This document shows positions 11,761-23,900 of a stretch of 34,089 nt of DNA, piece by piece (position 1 is the stretch's first letter; each line of letters starts with the position of its first letter). The notes beneath the pieces are model-generated. The model was not told the origin of the DNA, searched no databases, and saw only the letters and a program-made list of their open reading frames with translations. A program made the position numbers and the translations under genes. Location: assembly GCA_011800805.1 (NCBI GenBank), contig MPNW01000193.1, forward strand, positions 220,826 to 254,914. Reading direction: 5' to 3'. The stretch comes from Hirudo medicinalis. Taxonomy: Eukaryota > Annelida > Clitellata > Hirudinida > Hirudinidae.

Positions 11761-14304
11761 TCATACGGCAATGGCAATGCCGAAGAAGACTCCGGTCGGG
11801 TTGACAATCACGGTGATGTTGTCCTTAGCATTGTAATAGCCCATACTCTTGTTTCTAAAGATGTCTGTGATGTTGAAGCCTTTTGGTGGGTCTTCAAAGC
11901 CATTAAATTCCCAACCCTTGCAAGAAGACTGAAAGAAAAGGTCCTTATTATTTATTTTAGATTTAATTGGTATTAAATTTATAAAAAGCAAATCATCACC
12001 GAAATTCCCACTGTGACTTTCAAGGGCATGGCTGAACTCTCCATGTTGACAATCGCAAATGCAAAACTCCCCTTTGGCGACTTTATCGGTTTAGACCAGA
12101 TGTCGACGTTACCCAGCTGAATAAAGGTATAAAGTCAAAAAAAAAAGCCCAAAATAAAGTTTACTTTATCACATTTGACTTTTTAATTTTAGCTATCAAA
12201 TTTTCCCCCTTTATCCAAATCGTAAAAAAAAAATCCAAATCACCTTTATGAAGCATGGTGTTCATTAATTTATAGACTTCAAAACTATAATACTTAATAA
12301 TAAGTACTACAAACTTTAATAAATATAAGGTACACAACCATTTATAAAGCACTATTTCATAAGGACAACACGACGTCAACATGGCTGGGCTGCAAAAACG
12401 ACACAAAATACTGTTGCTTTGCAGTTTTATGCAAGAATGCCCTGTGAACTGAGTGACCATCCACTAGATTAACATTCCTTCTAATACCCGACCTGTCGAC
12501 ATCACACAAAACCAACAGGAGATTGCAATTTACCGAGTACAATTTTCTGCCTTGAACTCCCAAAGAATCCTGATTGACACTGATGGCCAGTTTGTTGAGA
12601 AGAATCTCTTTGGACTCTGGTTTTATATTTCGGAGATCGTTGGACATGATGAGCGGAGCGGCGAGGATGCACCAAATGGCCATCTGGACCTGCTCTTGGT
12701 CGTGACTCAGTCCGAAGTTTCCGATGACGAGCTGGAAAAATTCAACGAGATAAATATCGATGCATTTATTGCAAACTTTGAAAATGTTTAAACGTTCCTT
12801 GTGAAATATTAAACTAAGAATTACACATTAATATGGTGCATTTGACCCAAGAACAATATTCAGAGTAAAATAGATAACCATATCAGGGTCATTGAAATAT
12901 CCAGGACGTGCCACTGATGCAAAATCTCCAGCGTTGGCCTTGTAGAACTCTATGGTCTTCTTGACACTCTCCCAACTGTCCTGAATGTCGTCAAAGTTTC
13001 TCCCCAAGTTGCATGCTTTGGCTATTTCCGTGTAGTTTTTCTGAAGAAGCATTCAAATTCGAGAAATTTAAAAAAAGCTGTTTCGGAGTAATGACACATC
13101 AACCGATCCATTATTTGCAATTAAAATGGAAATTAAAAATTTTAGCTTGCCCTTGAAACAAAAAAAATGCTTCTAGTTGTCTGACCTTCGAAGAATAGAG
13201 AGCATATTCGCAACTGAGTACAATGTGCCTGCCAGTCATGTTGAGATAAAATGCCATAGGGGGGTAACCTACATAGAAAAAAAAATTGAACAGCATAAAA
13301 TGAGTCAGCTGCAGGAACAATCAATCAGCGAAATGTCACGCAGAATTGTACACAATCGCTGCTCTTGAAAACCTCAGGAGCAGAAGACCGATGTCTTCAT
13401 TGCAGGAAGTGTGAGTGGCATGTTGCCATCATTAATGCTATTTACGGAACTAAACGTCAGGCCAGTCGCCCGCACGTTCTCGACAAAAACGTTCGGCCGG
13501 GCGTGCCGACGTCGGGATTGCAGTCGTACATGGATGATGGAAGTAGATTCGAAAGAGTGATCGACTAAAAACATCTTTGCCAAACCAAAGAAACTCAAGA
13601 ATTTGAGAACAATTGCAAATTAACCTATATTTTCAATGTCCGATCGCACGACCACGGAAGTCTAAACTCACCAAACTTGTACTGATTCTCGCAGTAGTTG
13701 CATCCGTCAAACTTTAAGTAGTCGACTCCCCAGTCTGCAAAAGTTTGTGCATCCATCTGAAAGTGGTATTCACTTCCAGGATATCCTGCACAGGTCAAAG
13801 GTCCAACATCCTCATATATACCAAACTTGAGTGCCTTGGCATGAATCTGCAAAAAAAAGTATTTGTTTTATTAAAATAAAACTTATAAAAATTTAAAAAC
13901 AAAACATGAAAATATCCTAACATAGTCAGCCAAAGCCTTGATGCCTTTAGGGAACCTCTCATGATCGGGTTGCAATCTTCCCCTTTCATCCCTGGTTGTG
14001 GCCAACCAGCAATCATCAATAATGATGAAATTGTATCCTGCTGAAGCATAACCGTCAGCAGCCACGTGGTCGGCCATTGTCTCAAAGAGCTTTGCACTTC
14101 ACAAGAAATAAAAAATATTATTTAATCAATTTGACTGGGATGTTAAATGATGTACTTGATGCAGCTGTCAGGATAATTTTTGCAATCTACTGTGCATCTG
14201 AATCTCTCCCATGATAACCACCCCATAGGGGGTGTCAAGACTAAACCATTGTCCAAGCCATTAGCCACTGCAAAGGCACAAAGTGCAAGAATGACCCACT
14301 TCAT
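11761..14304 (-). CDS. GLA: lysosomal alpha-galactosidase, GH27, complete
   Basis: The enzyme removes terminal alpha-linked galactose from glycolipids and glycoproteins. Eight minus-strand exons join in frame: 14304-14156, 14096-13922, 13846-13672, 13268-13186, 13040-12879, 12731-12534, 12116-12000, 11928-11761. They give 408 residues, typical of the family. Residues 1-16 ([16 protein letters not shown]) are a signal peptide followed by [19 protein letters not shown], the GH27 mature start. The predicted nucleophile is Asp155 in YLKFDGC. The acid/base is Asp212, the second Asp of [10 protein letters not shown]. The specificity loop reads SCEYALY, with Glu187 and Leu190. Human alpha-galactosidase A has Glu and Leu at these positions, whereas alpha-N-acetylgalactosaminidase has Ser and Ala, so galactosidase activity is favoured. 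The NYT sequon at 196 matches human Asn215. Other sequons are NMT, NKS and two NIT. The C-terminal beta domain ends in [13 protein letters not shown]. No defect is seen. A ttacag acceptor directly before the ATG suggests an upstream 5'UTR exon. Confidence 0.95.
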
Positions 14305-15272
14305 CTGTAATGTCGGGCTAAATCCTGAAACAAATTCCCAAAATATACTTTTAGTCCCTGCTTTAGTCCCTGCATTATATTTAATTTAAAGTACGCTTCT
14401 CAATAAGCACTTTGTGTAACTTGTGTAGTCAAAATCTTTCGTGCCGATACAAATACAATAACGATAACGTTATTCATAAACGCAAACGATGCACAAACTC
14501 CCTTTAAAAAGTGAGAAAAATAACTTTAAAACTTGCAAAGAGCTCACAGTAATTCTGAAGAGCAAAACCACATTAGGATCGACCTCAACGCACATTCGGA
14601 GCACAGAACCCGCCTGCCTTAAAATGTAACAATCACATGACATTTGGATTTACCTGTATTCATAAATTTTGTCTAACTCATAATCATAAGATTATGTGAC
14701 CCTTGAAGGCTTAAACTAATAAATCTGCTTTTAATTTCTTCAGTCTTTTTTCGACTGCATAAATATTATTTCGTCCGAAAATAGTCTTTCGTAGCAAACA
14801 ACTTAGACATCAAAGTAATAATGGTGAAAAATAAAATAACTTTCAAAAAATACTAAAGTGTAATTTTGTTATGATTAAAGGCTATTAAAGTTGGCAGGCA
14901 GAGCCAGCATATTTTATGCATGCAGCGCAACAATTTTCTAGCAGAAGCAGAAAAGTTAGCAGCAAGTGGGGTGTTATCAGTTCGGCGAAAGGAAGGTTTT
15001 AAGCGAACTACAACCATGGTCAGCGGCACGAAAATTAAAAGTTTTATTCAAGTCTTCCGGCACTGTAACTTAACATTTTCTTGAAGCAGGCTCGGTTAGT
15101 CAAGTATTTTTCAAAGATCTCGTTTCGAATTTTAAAGAGCAAATCGGTGTTTTGTGCATCAGTCAAGCTGGCGACCGCTTATCTATTTTTCTCGATAATA
15201 AATTGTACGTTTCTCAAATTGCCACACATTACCTAAGAAAGTTAGCCACTACTTGCAACACCGGTTGCAAAA
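14305..15272. promoter_or_regulatory. divergent intergenic region between the galactosidase and YAP homologue
   Basis: The two start codons face away from each other across 968 bp, so both promoters and 5'UTRs must lie here unless a 5'UTR exon is further off. No clear TATA box or start site was identified. The arrangement would allow a shared bidirectional promoter, but that is inference. Confidence 0.4.
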
Positions 15273-16273
15273 ATGTCTGCACCTCAGCAAATCCGTTCCG
15301 AACAGCATGGTCAACAAATTCTGCACGTTCGGGGGGACAGTGATTCCGATCTGGAGGCTCTCTTTAGCGTCCTACAAAACAAAGACAACAAAGCATTGCC
15401 GAGTTCTTATAGAAATCGGAAACTACCGGCATCATTTTTTCGACCCCCGGAGCCACGGTTGGGTCAGACCCAACTCGACCAGTTACTGCACGGGGTACGT
15501 CCTGCCCACGGCGGCGTCTTTGCAGGATCTCATGGAAGGTCCATTTCCTCCCCTGCTCAACTTCCAAACTCCATGGGTTCGTCTCAGCATTCTAAGCAGA
15601 CGACTGGTCAGCAGGAGATCGCGTCTTATTCGGACGAATACATAGCTCCATCCATGCCTTCGTGGAGTGCTTGCAAAAATCAAAGATACTACATGAAGTT
15701 GGTGCATGCTTTCTTTTCTTTGTTGTTTTCTTTGTAGACGCTCTTTTTGTTTTGAATTTCGATGGCATTAAAAATTGTTGTGGTTTATAGTGGGGCAGAA
15801 ATTCTGAATATCTTGGAAGCCGAAAATTTAATATCTTCTAATCTTCCACTATGGTTTCGCACCACCCAAAATTGGTTCCATCAAAATGATGGCATCTTAA
15901 TGCGTTTTTAATGATGTGGCTAATCTCTTTAACCTCAATAACTTAATTTTAATTGCTTATTGCGTTAAGTACTCGTGCAAATGTCACTTTAATTACGAAT
16001 GGGCAGAAGTTGCAAACAAAATTTTTTTTTCATCCTGGATGTTGAACAAGAAAAAAATTGACATAGAAAAAAACTCTAATAACTAGCTCCACCAGTCGTC
16101 ATCATCATCATCATTACCACCAATGCTCCTTACTGATGATGACAAGCCTAATCCTCATCCTCCTCCTCATCGTCATCATCATAATCATCTCCATGATCAT
16201 CATACTTAGCATCATCGTCAATGCACTCTCCTTATCGTCGTCATAGTCACCATTGCCATCATCGTCGTCGTCG

Positions 16274-16361
<88 letters not shown>

Positions 16362-16980
16362 CATCATCATCTCATCATCCATCATCACCATCATCATCAT
16401 CACCACCATCATCATCACCATCACCATCATCACTATCATCATCATCATCNNNNNNNNNNNNNNNNNNNNNNNNNNNNNNNNNNNNNNNNNNNNNNNNNNN
16501 NNNNNNNNNNNNNNNNNNNNNNNNNNNNNNNNNNNNNNNNNNNNNNNNNNNNNNNNNNNNNNNNNNNNNNNNNNNNNNNNNNNNNNNNNNNNNNNNNNNN
16601 NNNNNNNNNNNNNNNNNNNNNNNNNNNNNNNNNNNNNNNNNNNNNNNNNNNNNNNNNNNNNNNNNNNNNNNNNNNNNNNNNNNNNNNNNNNNNNNNNNNN
16701 NNNNNNNNNNNNNNNNNNNNNNNNNNNNNNNNNNNNNNNNNNNNNNNNNNNNNNNNNNNNNNNNNNNNNNNNNNNNNNNNNNNNNNNNNNNNNNNNNNNN
16801 NNNNNNNNNNNNNNNNNNNNNNNNNNNNNNNNNNNNNNNNNNNNNNNNNNNNNNNNNNNNNNNNNNNNNNNNNNNNNNNNNNNNNNNNNNNNNNNNNNNN
16901 NNNNNNNNNNNNNNNNNNNNNNNNNNNNNNNNNNNNNNNNNNNNNNNNNNNNNNNNNNNNNNNNNNNNNNNNNNNCCTCC

Positions 16981-17071
<91 letters not shown>

Positions 17072-17092
17072 CATCATCATCGTCATCATCAC

Positions 17093-17129
<37 letters not shown>

Positions 17130-20100
17130 GTCGTCGTCGTCGTCATCATCATCATCATCATCGTTTGCACCTCAGCACTGGATTAAATATCGCCCGGTGG
17201 GAAATTACATCTGAAGATAAAATGTCTGAAAGTGTTGACCACCTAGTCAGCATTTTCCAAGAGATTCAACGAGAACTCCGAATCGAAATCGGTTGATTTC
17301 GGAAATCCGAGACGTGCTTTTGCAACATTTCGTCGATTCTCTGAAAATGACGAGGTGCAAATTTTCCAAAAAAATGTTGACGAATCAAATTTCCACTTCG
17401 TAAACCGAGGTCTTAATGATTAATTGAGTTTTGAAGGATGGTACTTTTAATTTTTGTCATACTCAGTGTACTCGGTAACAAGGAGCTTGTGGATAACTAA
17501 TGGGTGGTGACATTAGTGGTGACATTGTGACGTTAGTGGTAAAAATTGTGACGTAAGTGGTGACATTGTGACATTAGTGGTGACATTGTGACGTTAGTGG
17601 TAAAAATTGTGACGTAAGTGGTGACATTGTGACGATAGTGGTAAATTTGTGACGTTAGTGGTGACATTGTGGCATTAGTGGTAACCTCGGTTAGGCATTT
17701 TAAATTTAGCAGACGAAAGCATTGTAATCAATGTAATTACCGTTTATCGGTTGCGGACGGATTTTTATTTTATTCACTGACCTTCGTATTTGTGGTCATC
17801 TTGTTCATTCTGCCAATGTTTTTAGTCTTATTAACTTCATGTCGGAGACTGGAAATATTATTGGCCGATTATGAACAGATCCATCTAAAAGTATTTTTCA
17901 AAGCAATAATAATAATAATCTGATTATAATCAGATGTTTTCCCAAAGTTACCATGTTACCAAAGCAGTCGGTCGATTTTGATCCAAGAACAAAGAACTAT
18001 CGATACACAATCCCGTATTTTTTAAACACGCCTTTAATATTTATTTATTTTATTTGTTTATTTGTCAACAAATTGAAGGGTCAATCACTGAACGCGAACA
18101 GAAATTTGCAAGTAATGTAAATGATTTGTGTAATGACAGCAAGTAGTCAGTAAGAAAATAGAGTGATTTATTTTTCATACACTTGTAATGTATTTTTCAT
18201 ACACTTGTAATGTATTTTTCATACACTTGTAATGTATTTTTCATACACTTGTAATGTATTTTTCATAAATTTTTTATTATTTTTATCTAAGCCCTGCTGT
18301 CAAACTAGCAAGAGCTAGAAAGTTAGTTAGCTGGTAAAAATTGAAACAATCCTTACGAGGACAAATCAATCATTCGAAATTGCAAAAAGCCATCTTGAAG
18401 TGATGTCGGTTTATTATGCTTCTTGTCCAAATGTCGTAAGTGAAAGAGTTTATGGAGGTCTGCTTTCCTGTTGGCATAAGTCCTTGACTGGTTTTTTGGA
18501 TTTATGATTCTCCGAAGCCGACATGACGTTAGGAGCATAATTAATTCCACTGACTTAGAGGATTAGCTTATCTGAATAAAACCAATTAAACGCGTATTAG
18601 GAATAAAATGGATGGTATTTAATTCACCAAGAAATCAACAAGAGTCATCAATTTAGAAGTTCAAGTGATCAGATTGGCAGCGTAAGTAACACGTTTCAGC
18701 TCATTTGTAATGAGCACGACGAATTGAGAAGTTGTGACATGTGGAGGATTCACAAGATCGATCATAATCAACAGATAAAATTAATCCCAAAAAAATATCG
18801 AATCATCGGCCGATTTCAGAAGTCCACTTCAGGAACATGAGAAAATGCATGTCAGAGCCCCAAAATGGTCACCCCGAACTCCTCAAAAGATCAGAAAAGC
18901 ACAACAAGCGAGTGAAAGTCTTATGCCTGGACTGGTGTTTATTTTGATGGAGGCAGATGAGTTGTCGAGCGCGGACAGTTCCGGAATAATTGGGTGCTGG
19001 AAGCAGCTCATCCAGTTATCCAGTCGTATTTTTTGGTCTCGCGTGTTGCGCGTTGCCATCATCACAATGGTCTTCGGTTTCAAAACTCCAACCTATCGCG
19101 TTTCAAACTCCAAGCGAAGTTGCTCCACTTTTTGTTTTGTATTTTTTTTTCTTAAAATTTCGCCTTTTCTTCATCGTAACCTTGCATGGAGCCTCCGCGT
19201 TCAAGGTCAAAAAACAAACAACGCTCACTTATCTTTCATTCGCTCTCTTCCTAGTTCCATCCATCTTTCCGCTCGCGTATATTTCCACATGTTAACTTCA
19301 GTCTGGAAAACTTATTCAGGAATGATGAACAGTCTTTTTTTCCACTGGGACATGTTTCCTTTCTTCGGTGGTTTTCAATGGATTAAATTGGAATTAAATT
19401 TAAATGCCAATTTATTATTGTGAACGGAGTTCGACAGTTTTTCTCTTGTCTCAGCTCATCTTGCGGAGCGGAGAGATAAACAGAAAAAAAATTGATTTCG
19501 AGCGGTGGATAAATGATGTAATTTATGGACGTAATTGAGACAGCCTGAAAATTACGAAATTGTTAGCAGGGTGGTGTTGACGACATGGTGGTGATGACTA
19601 CGACTGAAGATGATGATGATGTCGATAATAATAAAGTATTATTATACTATTATATTATATTAGTATATTATTATTATACTAATAATAATAATATTAATAA
19701 TAATCACGATGAATGCACCGGAATAAAGACTGGTTGTTCAAAGTTCCATCAATCAAGGCATTTCTCTCAAGAAATATGAAATGGAGATAAACGTTTATTC
19801 GATTAGCGAATGTTTTCCTCAGATCTTTCTGATGCTGCTGGTGCTGGGGTTTAATTGGAGACAAATTTATTAAGATATTTTTTTAATGTTCGGACCTGGG
19901 AAGTTCTGATGTCTCGATGGTTTAAAAATGATTTTAAGGCCTTCGTTGATCTCCTGACATGGAGTCATCGACATGTTTTGTTCCAAAGGGGCTTAAACCG
20001 GGGGGTTGAAGGAGGTAATGATGATGATGGTGATGATGACTGATGATGATGATGATGATGATATATTATTACAGTGACGATGACATTGTTTGGTGACATT

Positions 20101-20136
20101 ACCTTAGAAGAGAAACAAATGTCGACGACAGCAACN

Positions 20137-20225
<89 letters not shown>

Positions 20226-20859
20226 GCGACGACGATGACGATGACGATGATGAAAGGGGCGAAGGAGGGTTGATGGGTAGATTGAGAAGATTCCTCTAGG
20301 GACCGCGATCAAAAAAAAAAAAGATCAACATTCCAAAATCATTGGCAGACTGGCATCACTTCAGGAACGTGAGGAGATGCATGTCAGAGTCCTAAATGGT
20401 TATCCCAAACTCTACCCAGAAAAGCAGAAAAACTCAAACGAATAAAAGACTTGTTTTCTAGAGGACAAAAACCCTTCACGATGAGATGACCGTTTCTAGA
20501 AATCTGAGAAAAGATTGTCAAAAAGCTCACCCCTTACCTCCTGTCCCCCAAATGACGTCCGTGGACGTCCTCGTAAAGCCTTTAATTAATCCCTCGCATA
20601 TTCCTCGCTCAGCTGAAAGGAAGAACTTATGTTTAGTCAAAATTATGCAGGATTAAGGAGTGGAGTTTTTTTTTAACTTGTCATTTATGCAAGTATTTTT
20701 AGTCTTTTGAGGATCCCCGACAGCGTTGAATGAGAGGGTCCTAATTTATTACCCAAACCCCTCCTTCATCTCCTCTCTTCAGACCAATTAAGGACGGCCG
20801 CTCGGATGCAGAGACGCGGAGTGATGAGAAAACGATGATGACGATGATTGTGATGGTGG

Positions 20860-20901
<42 letters not shown>

Positions 20902-23900
20902 CGATGATCGCGTTAAACAATAGCACAATAATTATAGCATGTATCATCTCAAATATTGTGTTCCAATTCCTCTGATATTCCTTTTACATTGTAGTAAGGG
21001 ACATTGGTTGGGAGTTGATCAGAACCAACAACATTTCGCCCCCCTTCTTCACCAACAACAACAGCAACAACAACAGCAACAACAGCAACAGCACATCATG
21101 CAGCAACAGATACTCCACCAAGGCTCTAACACCGGTGTACAACAACAACAGCAACAACAACAAGGTAAACACAACCCTCCAGATCACAGTCACTTCCCCC
21201 TCGACTACAACTCGGCTCCTCTACTCCGCCATCACCATCATCATCACCAGCAGCAGCAGCAGCAGCAATCAGGAATCATGCAACACCAGTCACTCCAACA
21301 GTACCAACAGCCAGACTTCTCTTCCTTGTCTCCAGGTTGGGATCAGTGCATGTCAACCGATGGGGAGATGTATTTCGTCAACCAGCTCGACAATACCGCC
21401 ATACCGTACGACCATAGGATGTGTAAGTGATAGTCTGCTTGTGTTCCTTTGATTACCTTTGGTAATAGCCATCATCTTCGTCAAAAAGGTTCCTTTGCGA
21501 TTAAGCGCTAGATAAATGGACCCCAGTACTCGGTAGCAATCATTGAGTTATCTTTGATGTTGTTGATTCCATTCCTCTTGTTTATCAATGAATGCTCACA
21601 GAATTGCCTCGCGATGTCCATGTCAGCTTGTGATTTCATTTGATTCCATGACATTCTTTAACATCACTCAATCATTTGTGATTACCCGAATGGTCTTCAG
21701 AGACAGAATTGAAGTGAGGTTCAGTGGTTTGCAAAGGACAGACAGATTGTAGGCATTCCATCTTGATGATCAAAATTTATTTATTTACTTACTGAACTGC
21801 GAAGAATGTCCAGCCTTGCAGAAATTAATTAAAATTGAATGCAACTTAAGGCATGGTGATATTGCATCATAATAGTGTTTATTTCTTCTCCCTTCACAGT
21901 TCACCAATCTCAGCATCTCGTCCACTCCTCCCCAATGTTGAACCAGCAACAACAGCAACAACTCCAGACGATGATGTCACCAAGGAGTGGCAGAAGGTCC
22001 CTGCCCAACGAGCAGCTCATCTGTTTCGAACTCCAGAAGCTGCAAAAGGAGAAGGAAAGACTCCAGCATGAACAGCAGGCTATCGTCTGCAGGGTTTGTG
22101 CTTTTCCAATATGCTGATTTTAAATTTTAGTTTTAATAATTAAAATATTATTATTATTATAAATTAACTTTAATATCACCTTGTATTTTATTGGATCTGC
22201 GTAACAACTCGGAACATAATAATATACAAATTTGCCTAAGTAACCATCGAATGAACGGCTAGAAACCAAAGCAGAATTTTAATCAATTTCTTGGGGAAAT
22301 AAGACTTGTGCAAGACTCAAATTGTTTCGGTGTCAGCCACGAAATGCGTATCATAGGAACCGAACGTTATGAGTAGGACGACCAATGGCTCATAAGTAAA
22401 TATTGGCTTGTAAATAACGCTTGTAATTGTAAACATCCAACTTTGCCTACAGACCTTAACTCTACCTTACCTCTTGTCTTGAAGTTCTGAAAATGTTCAA
22501 ATGATTTCATTATGCAATGAAATTTAATGATCGTCTTACTTAATTGAAATATTGCTCTTGGTCTTCTAAAAATAAATAAATAAATGACGAGAAGATTCTC
22601 CAAATAGCTCTTGAAATGGCTTTCATTTTAACAAATAAATAGATAAAATTCCGTTAATTGTTTCAAATTATACAAGCATAATCAGATGCACAAGACGAAC
22701 GATAATTTGTAATTTCTTGGGTCACATTTTTGAGGAGCCTAGGATTAGGGTTTCTAATCTGACAATTTGTTATCGATAATGCCAGAATAATTTAATTGAA
22801 TCTGTAATATAAAACAGAAAGTGCATGTATATGTCTGTCTGTCTGTCTGTCTGTCCCAAGAACTCCTCCCAAACGGTGAACGATAGCGACTTGAAATTTG
22901 CACTCGTCATTCTCTATGCCAATCTTAGGTCGACTGTGCTATTTTCAGCTTCCAAGTTTTCCAACTTTCACCTTTTCCTAAATCGCATGCGAGCTTTAAA
23001 CTCGAGAGCTACTGAAAGCAAGGAGCATTGTGCTCCCGCATGGTCTGAGACTTCGCCCCTCGCGATGGCAGCACGGGTTCGAGTCCCTTTGCGGGAGCAC
23101 GTCCTAATCACGCAGTTCTTTGAGGGCAAGTAACTGGCTGAATTTGAAGGACGTAAATAATAAAATTGATCGTAATGGATAAAAAATGGCTTTGACTGGC
23201 GAAGCCGGTTTAAAAAAGCTAGTAGTAACATAAAGCAGAACATTTAATTTTTTAGCGAATAAAACCCAGTGCTTGCCATTTTATTCTTATTTGCAAAAAT
23301 TTCTCAACGATGTTTGAACTAATATTTATTTTTTATTTATTCAAGAAACCACTGAACCCGAATCTCTTTTGTCCAAATTGAAGTCGACTTTAATTCTTTG
23401 CCGCCATTCAGTTTTCGGTTTTCTGCTATAAATGGAAGATTTTGAGTAATTTTGGACTGCCTTAATAATGGCAACGAAATGGTTGCTATTTTCAGCTAAT
23501 GAAGACGAAACATTTATGCATGGCTTGTTTAATCTTAAAACTAAATTATAACATTTTATGAAAATAAAAAGTAGAATCACTTCATGAAATTAAATTATCT
23601 TCTCGGTAATGTTGGCTCCGATCATTGAAATCCTTTCGGCGTTTCACGAGTTCTTTGGAATGAATGCATTTCTTGGCAATCAAATCTTTGCTTTTTGTTT
23701 CTTTGGAAACGCACTTTTCCAAGTTGAGAATTATTTCAACCATTTTTCAGGAATTTCATTATTCCTTCTTTTCGGGGGGATTTTTCTGAACTGCGAAAAC
23801 ATCTCATCAGCGAATTTTGGCTTAAGTGCACTTTTGGAGTCTCGTGTTTTGGCTTATATTTGTTAAGAGAATTTTCTAACCCTTTTTCCCCGTTCATGAT

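Noticed and set aside
12357..12533. Open frame continuing past alpha-galactosidase exon 6
   Set aside because: GT at 12533 and the family alignment place the exon end at 12534, and the next exon (from 12116) carries the conserved continuation GNVDIWSKP.
16221..17296. Poly-His, poly-Ser and poly-Ile open frames of over 320 codons
   Set aside because: They are translations of the ATC microsatellite and the run of N.
23030..23100. Functional tRNA gene
   Set aside because: Box B and a strong stem are present, but the body is too short and no anticodon arm forms, so it is listed only as tRNA-like.
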